A stretch of 64,000 bases of DNA from Symbiodinium natans (GCA_905221605.1 CAJNDS010001258.1:681857-745856), one strand, 5' to 3'; shown: positions 1 through 10,514, counted from the first letter of the stretch. Numbers and translations are program-made. Notes: generated from the letters alone by a model not told the origin.

Positions 1-1390
1 GGTTTGAGTGCTTCAGGGTCCAAGGGTTTACGTGTTCGAGGTGCGAGGTCGAACTTACCTTAAACCCTGAACCCTGAACCCTAAACCCTAAACCTTAAAC
101 CCGGAATGCTTTGAGGGTTACAGGGAGCTTCACCGAGCCCTAAAGTTCAAGGGTCCCACAGGTGGCTTTCATCAAGCCTCAACCCTGAGAACTCAGGGGT
201 AGGGTTTGGGGTTTAGGGTTTAAGGTTTAGGGTTTGGGGTTTAGGGTTTAGGGTTTGGGGTTTGGGGTTTAGGGTTTAAAAATACTTGCCCTTATAATTG
301 TTCGTCAGCCTGACTCGATGCCGGAGTTTAAGGACCGAAGCCCTAGACCCCTTCACCCCCTAAACCTCAAACCCCAAAACTCCCAAACCCTTAACCTCTA
401 AGCCACCCTAACCTTGCACCCCAAAACCAAAACCCAAAAACCCCGCAAACCCCTTAAACCCCTAAACCCGAAACCCCTAAACTCCGGACCCTAGAACCTT
501 AAGCCCTAAACATTAACCCTCCAAACCTCCCAAAACCCCTAAACCCCAAAACCCCCCCAAAGCCCGAAAAGGTTCCCAGGAACCCCAAACCCTAAACCCC
601 AAACCCTAAACATCCCTAAACCCCAAACCCCAAACCAGAAAAGGGTCCCAGGGACCCACGAGCCGACGACCCAAGCCCAGAGCCTCGCGCCCTGAAGGCC
701 CTACACGCCAAGTTCACGCTGGAGTGCCCCTGAGGTTTAGGGTTTAGAGTTTAGGGCTCTATTCTTCTCCTCACTGTTGTTTTGCGCCTCTTCGGGCTGC
801 CTCACCTCAGGGCTTGGGGCTGAAAGGGCTTTGGGTTTAGGGTTTAGGGCTTAGAGCTTAGGGTTTGGGGTTTAGGGCTTCGGGTTTAGGGTTTAGGATG
901 ATTGCGGGCTTAGGGTTTCTAGGGCTCAGGGTTTTGGTCGGGCTTTAGGTCTGGGGTTTGCTAAGCCTGAGCCCTAAAGCCTAAATCCAATCTACCCCCA
1001 AACCCAAGAATCGAGCACCTAACTCGTAAATCCCCCCTTTAGGGTTTAGGGTTTAGGGTTTAGGGTTTAGGGTTTAGGGTTCAGGGTTTAGGGTTTAGCC
1101 CTAAACCCTAAATCCCCAGCCCTAAATCCAACCGCCTTCCTCCAAGATACCAAAAATGTGAGCTTCAGGCATGATTGGATGTACGACAGACACCCCCCCC
1201 CCCCCCCCCTCTGGACCTTTGAAGGGGCAGAGCAGCAGGAATAGTCCTGCCTGCATGCTTTTTCTTTTGTCGTCCAGCTGGCAGCTCTTCCCCTAAACCC
1301 TAAACCCTAAACCCAAAACCCTAAACCCTAAACCCTAAACCCTAAACCCTAATTCCTAACCCCAAACCCTAAACCCTAAACCCCAAACCC
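1..1390. repeat. Degenerate telomere-like repeat region, no firm gene
   Basis: Mixed CCCTAAA and TTTAGGG units, many mutated to CCCCAAA, CCTGAAC and similar, with several switches of orientation (for example TTTAGGG at about 199-275 and 1040-1096, CCCTAAA at about 1294-1410). A C tract lies at 1193-1210. The only island worth noting is 660-735, short and open on the plus strand, too weak to call. Confidence 0.85.
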
Positions 1391-1406
1391 CAAACCCCAA
1401 ACCCCA

Positions 1407-1519
1407 AACCCTGCTGCAGGGTGAAAAGAAAAAGATAGAGGGCGCAGTCGACGAAGACTAACCAAATGGGGATGGCGATGAACAGGAACACGGAGGATGC
1501 AGTTTTGTCCCATTGTCCG
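1407..1519 (-). CDS. Exon-like island, hydrophobic segment
   Basis: On the minus strand one frame is open and encodes a hydrophobic stretch starting GQWDKTASSVFLFIAIP, about 25 residues of which could span a membrane. It is bounded on both sides by telomere-like arrays. The frame and hydrophobicity are seen; that it is an exon of a membrane protein is inference. Confidence 0.3.
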
Positions 1520-1763
1520 TTTAGGGTTTAGGGGGGTTTAGGGTTTAGGGTTTAGGGTTTAGGGTTTAGGGTTGCAAGTGCAGAAATTAGGTCACTGGAG
1601 GCCCAAGCTTCAAAACCTTAAACCAGAAGCTCTTCACCTTCGCTTCTTCTATTTTTTGGTGGTTCTTAGCACCCAAGCCCTAAACCCTAAACCCTAAACC
1701 CTAAACCCTAAACCCTAAACCCTAAACCCTAAACCCTTCGAGCCTGGAGCCTGGATCAGGTAC

Positions 1764-1823
1764 CAAGTAGATGCGCCTGACGGCGGCCTCGCCGACGCAA
1801 GCGACATGACGACGGCCGCCGGG
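1764..1823 (-). CDS. Short exon-like island
   Basis: Minus-strand frame reads GGRRHVACVGEAAVRRIYL and ends at a GTACC donor-like site; AAG precedes it. Short, so chance is a real alternative. Confidence 0.22.
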
Positions 1824-2022
1824 CTTGGAGATTCTTAGTAGGTTTAGGGTTTAGGGTTTAGGGTTTAGGGTTTGGGGTTTGGGGTTTAGGGTTTAGGCCT
1901 TAAGCTCTAAAACCCTAAACCCTAAACCCTAGAACTGGTGTGCAACGTGCCACCAGCAACTGGGGCTGCATTCCTGAGAATTGCAGCCGCTATGAACACA
2001 GCCGCACCGGCTCTTTGCCTCA

Positions 2023-2419
2023 GGCACCTTGAAAACTGGCGAGCTGGCTGCGTTGAACGAGGCAGCTTCGGCGGTTGCACACTACGGCATGGCATTGGGT
2101 GACGCCGGCTTCATGTACAGCTCCCGCAGGGACAGGGCTGAGGCAATGGAGAAGCTTCAGGTCCTGTCTGCAAGTCAGGACCTCGCATCAGCCCTCCGCA
2201 AGCTCTACGACCTCTGCAGCACCGGCTGCGTCGATACGTGGCTCGCAATCGCTGGCGCAGAGGATTGTCCAATTGCCGGTGGCAACAGCCACGGTTCAAG
2301 CCGTGAAAGATGCGATCAAGGAGGAGGGGAACAAAGTCGCCGTCGCAGCAGTCTTCAGGTCCGCACTGTTTTCAACTGCCAACAGCACGTCTGAGGTTGC
2401 GGTTGGTTTCGCTCCTTAA
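2023..2419 (+). CDS. Possible gene fragment, alanine-rich, with frame change
   Basis: One of the longer unique islands. A YAG acceptor-like site (CTTTGCCTCAG) precedes an open frame reading GTLKTGELAALNEAASAVAH and continuing to about 2270. After that the convincing frame shifts by one and runs QAVKDAIKEEGNKVAVAAV to a TAA at 2417. Either a frameshift has broken the gene or a very short intron lies near 2245-2290. The composition suggests an alpha-helical protein. No family recognised. Confidence 0.4.
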
Positions 2420-2648
2420 AGTTGAACCCGGCGCCCATCTAAAAGTAGTTGTGAGGCTCAGAAGGTTGGTTGGCATCCTAGGGGAGTCGGAAAATGCCAG
2501 GGCCGAGTCAGGACACGCACGGAGCCCAGTCCTCTGCACATCGCTGCACAGCAAAGCCCAATCGGCAAACCAGCAGTCCAAGTCAACGAAAGCCTCAGAG
2601 GGGAAACGTGTTGCAGTAGCCATGGTCCTCTAAATCCGCCTGCGCGAC

Positions 2649-2685
2649 CGAATGACCAAATGACCAAAATGACCACAATGACCAG
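2649..2685 (+). repeat. Octamer minisatellite (AATGACCA)
   Basis: Four to five diverged tandem copies of AATGACCA or AAATGACC. Confidence 0.8.
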
Positions 2686-3109
2686 TTTGTTTTTGTTGAT
2701 TCGGTTGCGGTTGAGCCTTCGGACGGCCGTGAATCATGCTAAGTTTTAGTTGAAGTTGTTTGGGGTTTAGGGTTTATAGGGTTTAGGGTTTAGGGTTTAG
2801 GGTTTATAGGGGTTCCAGGAGCAGTCGGGTTCAGGTGTAGGTACATCCTGAACCCTCAACCCGAAAGATGGCCTGAGCTGGTCTTCGGTGGGTTTGTGTC
2901 TGGGGAGGTTTGGGTTTAGAAGTCTCGGGTCTTCGGTCGGAGGGGTTTGGTTTTGGGGCCTCTCCCGAAACCCTAAACCCCAAACCCTAAACCCCAAACC
3001 CTAAACCCCAAACCCTAAACCCTAGCCCTAAACCCTAAACCCCAAACCACGAAACCGTATTCCCTTAACCCTAGGCCCTGTGTAGGTTCATGGGCACTTA
3101 TAACCGTTT

Positions 3110-3420
3110 AGGGTTTAGGCTTGCGGGTTTAGGGTTTTGGGGTTTTAGGGTTTTAGGGCTTTAGGGTTTTAGGGTTTTAGGGTTCTAGGGTTTTAGGGTT
3201 TTAGGGTTTTATTGTTTTAGGGTTTTAGGGTTCTAGGGTTTTAAGTTTTTAGTTTGTTAGGCTTTTAGGGTTTTAGGGTTTTAGGGTTTTAGGGTTTTAG
3301 GGTTTTAGGGTTTTAGGGTTTTAGGGTTTTAGGGTTTTAGGGTGTTAGGGTGTTAGGGTGTTAGGGTTTTAGGGTTTTAGGGTTTTAGGGTTTTAGGGTT
3401 TTAGGGTTTTAGGGTTTAGG
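3110..3420 (+). repeat. TTTTAGGG octamer array
   Basis: A long array in which the unit is the octamer TTTTAGGG instead of TTTAGGG, with a few point variants (TGTTAGGG, TTCTAGGG). It starts directly after a fragment of element B (3074-3108). Confidence 0.95.
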
Positions 3421-3688
3421 TTCGAGTGCTGTTGAGCTTTTGCTCGCGGCTTTTGTGGGGGCTTCTGCTTCGAGTGTAACTTGGCGTTGCCACGTTTTGC
3501 TGTTGGCATCGACACCTAAGAGTGTAGCGTTCGCGTTCAGGGTTCAGGTTAAGCTTCTAATGAACTGTCAGGGGTTAGGGTTTACGAGTATTATGAACTT
3601 GTAAACGGTATGCCCGGCTAAGCACAGTTCCCTAAGCTTAAACCCTACACCGGAGCCCTAGACCCTTAAACCCCAAAGCTTGTTTCAG

Positions 3689-3776
3689 GTCGTGAAGTCT
3701 CCGGACGGAACTACTTACAAGCAGTTCGCAGCTGGCGAGGCACATAGGGCCTGCTCGCGTCCTTTTAACATTTGGG
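3689..3776 (+). CDS. Exon-like island
   Basis: TTGTTTCAG precedes an open frame reading VVKSPDGTTYKQFAAGEAH; the frame stays open to a GTACGT donor-like hexamer at 3777. Both borders are splice-like. Function unknown. Confidence 0.4.
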
Positions 3777-4175
3777 GTACGTGCAGTAGGGCTGCAAGTC
3801 ATACCTGCATGTAGCCTTATTTGGGCTACTTCTAGGATTGCTTGGAAACCACCTGAACCCTAAACCCTAAACCCTAAACCCTAAACCCTCTTAGATTAGG
3901 AATTAGGTTTTGGGGTTTAGGGGCCCTGCAAAACCAGCCCCAGGACTTAGACCCCCCCCTCAGCAGGGCCTCGAACATCTCCCCAGTATACCTCTACGGC
4001 CCCCACTTTCTTGGAGTAGGGAGATTTTCTTGTTTGGAGAGACAGGTTCACTCCAATCCAGGGTGCAGAAATTCGGGGGGGCTGTAGTGCTCAAGACGAC
4101 CCCTGCGGCCCGAGAAACGAAATTCGCAACCTCTCCCTGTGGACCTCCCGAACCCCTAAACCCTAAGCCCTAAAC

Positions 4176-5310
4176 CCTAAACCCTAAACCCTAAGCCCTA
4201 AGCCCCAAGCCCTAAGCTCTAAGCCCTAAGCCCTAAGCTCTAAAGTCTGAAGCTCAAGATCCTTTTGACCCCAGAGACTCCTGAGCATTAGGGGCTCTGA
4301 GGAGGTCAACGTGGGCCGAAGTGAGGCGCTTACCCCTTCAAAACGGCCAGTTCGGTGACTAAGCATGGACTCTATTGGCAATCAGAATCCTCTCTCTCTC
4401 TCATATGTATAAGATGGGTGGAGCCCTTTTCTATACCCCAAATAGAATAGACTCCCCTTAAAAGGGACCCCCAAAAGGGTACCGCTGTGTTCGGAAACCC
4501 CCATGTATCCATGTATCCATGTATCCATAAATACTGGCAAAATTGGTATAAAACAACGAAGAAATGCAAGTCAAAATATGTGAGAAGATGCCGAGAAGGC
4601 ATCCCTAAACTTCACAAGTGCTAAGCTTTAGGATGCCTGGGGCTGGGGTTTAGGGTTTAGGGTTTAGGATTTGGGGTTTAGGGTTTAGGGGTTAGGGTTT
4701 AGGGTTTAGGCTTTAGGGTTTCGGGTTTGGGGTTTTAGGGTTTTAGGGTTTAGGGTTTCAGGGTTTTAGGGTTTTAGAGTTTTAGGGTTTAGGGCTTGGG
4801 CTCTGAACCCTTGAAGGGGACAAGGGCTTGCGGTTTATGGGGTTTAGGGTTTAGGGTTTGGGGGTTTGGGGGTCTGGGGGTTTGGGGGGTTGGGGGTTTG
4901 GGGGTTTGGGGGGTTTGGGGGTTTGGGGGTTTGGGGGTTTGGGGGTTTGGGGGTTTGGGGGTTTGTGGGTTTGTGGGTTTGTGGGTTTGTGGGTTTGGGG
5001 TTTCAGGTTTAGGGTTTAGGGTTCTTAGGGTTCTTATGGGTTTTGGGGGTTCCGGGTTTAGGGTTTAGGGCGTTCAGGGCGTGATAGGGGTGTAGGGTTT
5101 AGGGGCTTAAGTTTTTAGGGTTCAGGTTTTTGGGGGGTTTGGGGGTTTTGCGTTTCCATATATGTAGATGGCTTAGGCCTTAGGATTTTGGATTTAGGGG
5201 TTCAGGGGTTTAGGCCCTAAACCCTAAAATCCTAAACCTTAAACCCTAAACCCTAAATCCTAAACCCCAAACCCTAAACCCCAAACCCAAATCCCTAAAC
5301 CCTAACGGGG
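4176..5310. repeat. Repeat-rich stretch, no gene
   Basis: CCCTAAGC variants (4176-4245), a copy of element D (4432-4505), a (CATGTATC)-like run at 4502-4528, then degenerate TTTAGGG. I see no gene in it. Confidence 0.8.
4856..4985 (+). repeat. GGGGGTTT octamer array
   Basis: Tandem GGGGGTTT units, ending in GTGGGTTT variants. It lies inside TTTAGGG sequence and looks like a local homogenised variant. An ORF read from it is an artefact. Confidence 0.95.
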
Positions 5311-5333
5311 CCCTAATGCCGCGTTGTCGACAG

Positions 5334-5401
5334 ACCCTCTCGCTCTCTGTCAAGGACCGGTCCATGCCATCATTGCCGGGTTTAAAGGGAGCGCCTTGAG
5401 G
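5334..5401 (+). CDS. Exon-like island
   Basis: GTTGTCGACAG precedes a frame reading DPLALCQGPVHAIIAGFKG; it ends at a GTAGAT donor-like site. Confidence 0.33.
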
Positions 5402-5474
5402 GTAGATTCTGAGCCCTTTAGGGTTTTCGGTTTAGGGTTTGGGGGTAGTACCCTAAATCATAAGGAAGATACGT

Positions 5475-5574
5475 TGGAATGTTCCCTCACTTATACTAAC
5501 AGTCCTTCATAGGGATCGGAGTACCCCTATGATCATCCCTTTTTGAGGACTGTTAGTATAAGGGGGAACATCCA
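5475..5574. mobile_element. Element A copy 1 (MITE-like)
   Basis: About 100 bp with terminal inverted repeats: TTGGAATGTTCCC at the left and GGGGAACATCCAA at the right, with inner arms ACTAACAGTCCTT and AGGACTGTTAGT. No coding capacity. Confidence 0.85.
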
Positions 5575-5644
5575 AAGGTTAAGGAGTTTGGGGGTTTACT
5601 TAGGGTTTAGGGTTAAGGGGTCTAGAAAGCAAGCCCCAAAGCCC

Positions 5645-5728
5645 TAAACCCTAACCTCCTCAGCCTAAACCCTAAACCGCTGGACTCTAGCGGTTTAGGG
5701 TCTAGGCTTAGGAGGTTTAGGGTTTAGG
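5645..5728. repeat. Large inverted repeat containing telomere units
   Basis: The left arm CTCCTCAGCCTAAACCC is mirrored by GGGTCTAGGCTTAGGAG around a short loop near GGACTCT. Both telomere orientations meet head to head here. Confidence 0.75.
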
Positions 5729-6073
5729 GCTTCAGGGTGTTGGGGCTTACTTTCGGACCTTTAGGGGGGGGGGGCGGCTCCGGGAACCCAGGTGCCTTAG
5801 GGTTTAGGGTTTAGGGTTTAGGGTTTCCCCCCTTCAAATCCCTGGTCAACTGATGATCTCGGCATTCCCGACTTACCGACTTCAAGAACTCGAAGGTTTA
5901 GGGCTTTCTCGCTGGTGCTTTGTTCCGAGCTGTGGGTTGAGCTTGGGCTTGGGGTTTGGAGTTTGGGGTTTGGGGTTTAGGGTTTAGGGTTTAGGGTTTA
6001 ATTAGGGTTTAGGGGTTTAGGGGTTTAGGGGTTTAGGGGTTTAGGGGTTCGGGTTTAGGGTTTTAGGGTTTAG

Positions 6074-6151
6074 GCCTGAGCGGCGCCTTGGCATGGCTTT
6101 ATCCGTACTGCCCAAAGCCAACTACGCTTGTGCGTTGGATTGGCTTGTGGG
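6074..6151 (+). CDS. Exon-like island with telomere-repeat acceptor
   Basis: The frame reads LSGALAWLYPYCPKPTTLV and runs to GTAAGAGG, a canonical donor, at 6152. The AG immediately before it is that of a TTTAG from the adjoining TTTAGGG array. Confidence 0.4.
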
Positions 6152-6316
6152 GTAAGAGGCAGAGCTTTGCAGCTGGCGCAGCAAGGCCCCTTAAATCCTA
6201 CCTTCAACCCCAAGCCCTATGAGCCCTACAAACCTTAGGAACCCCACCAAACACCCCCCTAAACCCTAAACCCTAAACCCTATTAACCTAAACCCTACAC
6301 CCTCTATCTACCCTGT

Positions 6317-6378
6317 AGGCCCATCTGAATCTTAAGCTCGATGGCTTCATCAGACAGGTTGGACTCTTGAAGGGTCGT
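6317..6378 (-). CDS. Short exon-like island
   Basis: Minus-strand frame TLQESNLSDEAIELKIQMG ends at a GTAGAT donor-like site. Confidence 0.28.
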
Positions 6379-6542
6379 TTTTCGGGTTTTTGGGTTCAGG
6401 GTTTACCATCCTCCGCAAACCCTAAACTCTAAGCCCCAGCCCAAACCCCAAACCCTAAACCCTAAACCTTGAGCCCCAAACCCTAAACCCTAAACCCTAA
6501 ACCCCAAACCCCAAACCCCAAACCCTAAACCCTAAACCCTAA

Positions 6543-6617
6543 CAAGAAAGAGAGGAAGCCCTGGACGCAGCCGGCCTTTCGCTCAGCGACGTGATTGATG
6601 CCCAGGCCCCAACCCCC
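6543..6617 (+). CDS. Short exon-like island
   Basis: The frame reads QEREEALDAAGLSLSDVIDA before a C tract at 6621. Polar and helix-like. Borders unclear. Confidence 0.28.
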
Positions 6618-6782
6618 TCTCCCCCCCCCCCCCCCCCACCCAGAAAAAAGAAAGAGGTTGAGGGTTTAGGGTTGAGGGTTTGGGGTTTCGGGTTGGGGGT
6701 TTCGGGTTTAGGGTTTAGGGTTTATAAGGGTTTAGGGCTTGCAGGTTAGGGTTTAGAGTTTGGGGTTTAGGGCTTAGGGCCA

Positions 6783-6880
6783 CGGCTTAGGCCCAAAGGC
6801 TGAGGTGTAGTTCTGCTCTTCGCTTGGTGGGAAGAGTCACGGTTTTGATGTTGAAGCTGCCTCTTCGAAAAAGACCCAAA
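6783..6880 (-). CDS. Short exon-like island
   Basis: Minus-strand frame includes RRGSFNIKTVTLPTKRRAEL. No firm splice borders; strand uncertain. Confidence 0.22.
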
Positions 6881-7337
6881 TTACATTTTATGATGGGCCC
6901 TGAACCCTGAGTGTAGGGCTAAGACAGACTAAGACAGATTGGGACCAGGGCTGGGGGGTTTGGTGTGAAGGGCTTTGCCCAGCAGGTACCGTGGAGTATT
7001 CATGGTCACTTATGTTTTCAAAGGGCCTCGAATCCTTTAACAACCACCAAAAGGGCAGGCACTTTTGTTTGGCTTATTTCCCTAAACCCTAAACCCTAAA
7101 CCCTAAACCCTAAACCCTAAACCCTACAGCCGAGATGTTTCTGGGAAACCTGGCCTTTTCGGCTTGTTGCGTGTTAGGGTGATGGGTCCCATTGTGAGAC
7201 CTCCACTTCTTCTTGGTCCCCTTAGTGGGTTTAGGGTTTAGGGTTTAGGGTTTAGCCCCTAATTCCTGAACCCTACAACCCTAAACCCCGAAACCCCTAA
7301 TCCCTGAACCCTAATGAATCCCTGAACCCCACCCCCC

Positions 7338-7500
7338 CCCCCCCACCCCAAACCCGAAAAGTTGCCTAAAACCGGGCAGGCAGACATCAACCCCTGAACC
7401 CTGAACCCTAAACCCCAAGCCTCTAAACCCTGAACCCCTGAAACCCCCCACCCCAAACCCTAAAAAGTGCCTAAACCGGGCAGGCAGACATTCCCAACAA
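7338..7500 (+). repeat. Direct duplication around a telomere-like array
   Basis: A unit of about 50 bp (CCCCACCCCAAACCC followed by a diverged core ending CCGGGCAGGCAGACAT) occurs at 7338-7392 and again at 7447-7500. Between them lies a CCCTGAA/CCCTAAA array. Confidence 0.85.
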
Positions 7501-7565
7501 CGAGCCCGGATCCGTGTCACTGGGCGGCAGAGCGGGCGGTCGACTCGAGTGGCTACTCTTGTCGG
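7488..7565 (+). CDS. Exon-like island after duplicated acceptor
   Basis: CAGGCAG precedes a frame reading DIPNNEPGSVSLGGRAGG, ending at G|GTTTAG of a TTTAGGG repeat. Its 5' border lies in the duplication noted at 7338-7500. Confidence 0.35.
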
Positions 7566-7739
7566 GTTTAGGGTTCCCTAAACCCTAAGCCCTAAACCCT
7601 AAACCCTAAACCCTAACCCTAAACCCTAAACCGTAAACCCTAAACCCTAAACCGAAGTACCTATGAACTTCCAAGTGCTCCCAGGGCCCGAATCCAAAAT
7701 GTGGGCGCCAACTTGGTGATTCATATGGAGGCCCGGCTC

Positions 7740-7966
7740 CCTGGACTTTCTAAGGGTAGTTGCATGGGCCCTGAGGGGTTTAGGGTTTAGGGTTTAGGAT
7801 TTAGGGTTTAGGGGTTTAGGGTTTAGGGTTTAGGGTTACATGGTGCCTGATGTGGCCCCTTACCCCCTTTTTTCGGGTTCTGAAGTATGGGCTCTTGGGT
7901 TCTGTAGGGTTTATGAGGGGTGCATACAAGGAGCCCTCCTCTTCAGGCCCCATACGAAACCCCAAA
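7740..7966. mobile_element. Element C copy split by a telomere-like array
   Basis: The left end GGGTAGTTGCATGGGCCC and the body (GGCCCCTTACCCCC onward) match other C copies, but about 60 bp of TTTAGGG at roughly 7777-7836 separates them. The right end is degenerate. Confidence 0.75.
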
Positions 7967-8072
7967 ACCCTAAACCCTAAACCCTAAACCCTAAACCCTA
8001 AACCCTAAACCCTAAACCGTGGCTACCCCAAGAGATTTCGAACCCCAGGGCCCAAGCCCTAGATTCCGACAG

Positions 8073-8157
8073 CACTTAACACGAGTCGAAGAGTGAGGGT
8101 TCTCTACGAGAGCGTGTTGTGCATGGCAGAAGGCAATGTCGAAGTCACTCTCTCTCG
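8073..8157 (+). CDS. Exon-like island
   Basis: TTCCGACAG precedes a frame containing RVRVLYESVLCMAEGNVEV, ending before GTCTCTCTC. Confidence 0.33.
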
Positions 8158-8729
8158 GTCTCTCTCTCTCCCTCTCTCTGGGCTCAGGGCTCTCCTTCTC
8201 TCTCCCTTTCAGGGTTTAGGGTTTTAGGGTTTTGGGTTTAGGGTTCATTCCACAACCGTACTGGCACTGGGGACTTGCTGGACCTACACCCCAGATGTAG
8301 GAACATTGGATCCCACAAGACTTGCTGGATGTAACCCCCCCCCAAAATGAGGACCTCTAATCATGGTGCAGCTGTTGCTGGGTGGCTCATATAGTTAGGG
8401 GGAGGTGTGGGGGATTGAATCCCAAAGCCAGAATGCTAGCCCTCCCAACAAAAAGAATCCTTGAAGCCCCCCTTGGCTGGTAGTGCCTTCCCACTGCCTC
8501 AACATCCAGTCCAAGCTTGCGTTCAGGATTTATGGCTTAGGGTCTTTATGGCCAGGCCCGAAACCCTAAACCCTAAACCCTAAACCCTAAACCCTAAACC
8601 CTACGCCCTAACGCCCTAAGCATCTATACCTGCCTTGACCAGCCCCCCACCGCTTGCTTGCTTCAAGGCTTCGGACGTCACTTCCAAACAGACGTCGTGC
8701 AAAGTTAGGGCCTCTCAAAGCCCTATTGG

Positions 8730-9088
8730 CTAAACCCTAAACCCTAAACCCTAAACCCTAAACCCTAAACCCTAAACCCTAAACCCTAAACCCTAAACCC
8801 TAAACCCTAAACGCCCTGCAGCCTTTAGGGTCTGCAGGTCTCGTTGACGGGCTTAGGCTCTCTATATGGTCTACCTTAAGAGCCAAAAAGCCTACTTATC
8901 TGTAGGTTATGACTCTAAGTACTTAATTAGACCCCTTATAGGATTCTTAAACCCTAAACCCTAAACCCTAAACCCTAAACCCCAAACCCCAAACCCTAAA
9001 CCCTAAACCCTAAACCCTAAACCCTAAACCCTAAACCCTAAACCCTAAACCCTAAACCCCAAACCCTAAACCCTAAACCCTAAACCCT
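8730..9088 (-). repeat. Two CCCTAAA arrays around a short unique spacer
   Basis: Near-perfect CCCTAAA at 8732-8812 and 8947-9088, separated by about 130 bp of unique sequence in which I see no gene. Confidence 0.95.
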
Positions 9089-9132
9089 AAGCATCTCTAG
9101 TAGGGAAAAGTCCCCTTGGAGTGCCCGGGGCC

Positions 9133-9201
9133 ATGGCGAACGAGCCGTCGAAGATCTTCGCCCAAGCTCACTCGACCACCTCGGGGCTCTTGGCCGAGGC
9201 T
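9133..9201 (+). CDS. Exon-like island
   Basis: The frame reads MANEPSKIFAQAHSTTSGLL and stays open to a GTAGGG donor-like site at 9202. It could be a start exon because it opens with ATG. Confidence 0.35.
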
Positions 9202-9204
9202 GTA

Positions 9205-9390
9205 GGGTTCAGGGTTTTTAGGGTTTAGGGTTTAGGGTTTAGGGTTTAGGGTTTAGGGTTTTTGGTTTAGGGTTTTTAGGGTTTTTAGGGTTTTTAGGGT
9301 TTTTAGGGTTTTTAGGGTTTTTAGGGTTTTTAGGGTTTTTAGGGTTTAGGGTTTTTAGGGTTTAGGGTTCAGGGTTTAGGGTTTAGGGAA
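9205..9390 (+). repeat. Array with TTTTTAGGG nonamers
   Basis: TTTAGGG units give way to a block of TTTTTAGGG nonamers (about 9252-9350), then heptamers again, then a C tract at 9391-9406. Confidence 0.95.
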
Positions 9391-9541
9391 CCCCCCCCCC
9401 CCCCCCAAAGCACCGCCCAAAGCCCGAGAGGGCAGAACCCGAAGGCCCTGTTGCCCCAAAGACATGAAACCCTAAGCCTGATAAAGCCCCTGAACCCTAA
9501 GCCCTGAACCCCAAGCCCCCCAAACAATTCGAACCCCTGCG

Positions 9542-9653
9542 CCACATGGGGGTTTCCGAAATGAGGGCTGCCTTATTGGGGTCTTTCTTCTAAGGGGATC
9601 CTACTATTTGCGGATCTGGTATGGGTTTCCCCTTTCTTCGTAAACCCTAAATG
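9542..9653. mobile_element. Element D copy
   Basis: GGGGGTTTCCGAAAT at the left and TTTCTTCGTAAACCC at the right, with the family core TTGGGGTC and GGGGATCCTACTATTTG between. Confidence 0.7.
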
Positions 9654-10042
9654 ACGGTTTTGTTCTTTGCTTGGCCATGGGGGCACTGCTCTTTTCTTCA
9701 AAGCCGGCAAGTCACGGTTTAGGGGTTTTGGTGGAGGGGTTTAAGGATTTAGGGTTTCGGTTCTAGGGGTTTTTAGGGCTTTTCAGGGTTTAAGGGTCCG
9801 AGGCTTTGGGGTTTGAGGGTGTTAGGGATTCAGTATGTAAAGCTTCAAGAGTTGAGGGTGGCTGAGGCTGCAGAGAGCAAGAGCCCTAGGGTTTAGGGTT
9901 TAGGGTTTAGGGTTTAGGGTTTAGGGTTTAGGGTTTAGGGTTTAGGGTTTAGGGTTTCCCCCCCACACAACAGCTCCTGTGGGCTGGAGGAGGAGGTGGC
10001 TTCGGGTTTAAGGGACAAGGTTCCCCATCCCCTTCAGAAGCC

Positions 10043-10110
10043 ATCAGCTGAGCAGGTGTGTCGCAGGGTCAGGCTTGTGGGGGAAGTTGGAGGAATGCTA
10101 GGACTAACCT
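10043..10110 (+). CDS. Exon-like island
   Basis: CCCATCCCCTTCAG, a strong poly-pyrimidine acceptor, precedes a frame reading KPSAEQVCRRVRLVGEVGG. The 3' border is unclear. Confidence 0.35.
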
Positions 10111-10349
10111 CCCCGCACCCCCTAAACAGCAAAATCTAAAGCAAAGTGCTGCCCGATTGTCCCGAGTGTCCTGCAAGGTCCTACAGGCCCCCGGAAAGGT
10201 TCAGGGCTTCTGGGTTTCAGGGCTCAAGGGGTAAACCCTAAAACCTAAAACCCTAAACCCGAAACCCTAATCCTAAACCCTAAACCCTAAAGCCTTCAAC
10301 CCCACCTATTCCGGAGGTGAAGAAGGTGTGCGGTGCCGACCCGGCGCCT

Positions 10350-10500
10350 CCTTGGCCAGGGGGGTTTAGGGTTTAGGGTTTAGGGTTTAGGGTTTAGGGT
10401 TTAGGGTTTAGGGTTTAGGGTGTAGGGTGTAGGGTTTAGGGTTTAGGGTTTAGGGTTTAGGGTGTAGGGTTTAGGGTTTAGGGTTTAGGGTTTAGGGTTC
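10350..10500 (+). repeat. TTTAGGG array with GTGTAGGG variants
   Basis: Near-perfect heptamers with blocks where TTTAGGG has become TGTAGGG. Confidence 0.95.
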
Positions 10501-10514
10501 ATGTTGGGGTTGAG

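Noticed and set aside
4796-5068. 90-codon ORF of GVWGFGGLG repeats
   Set aside because: Direct translation of the GGGGGTTT array.
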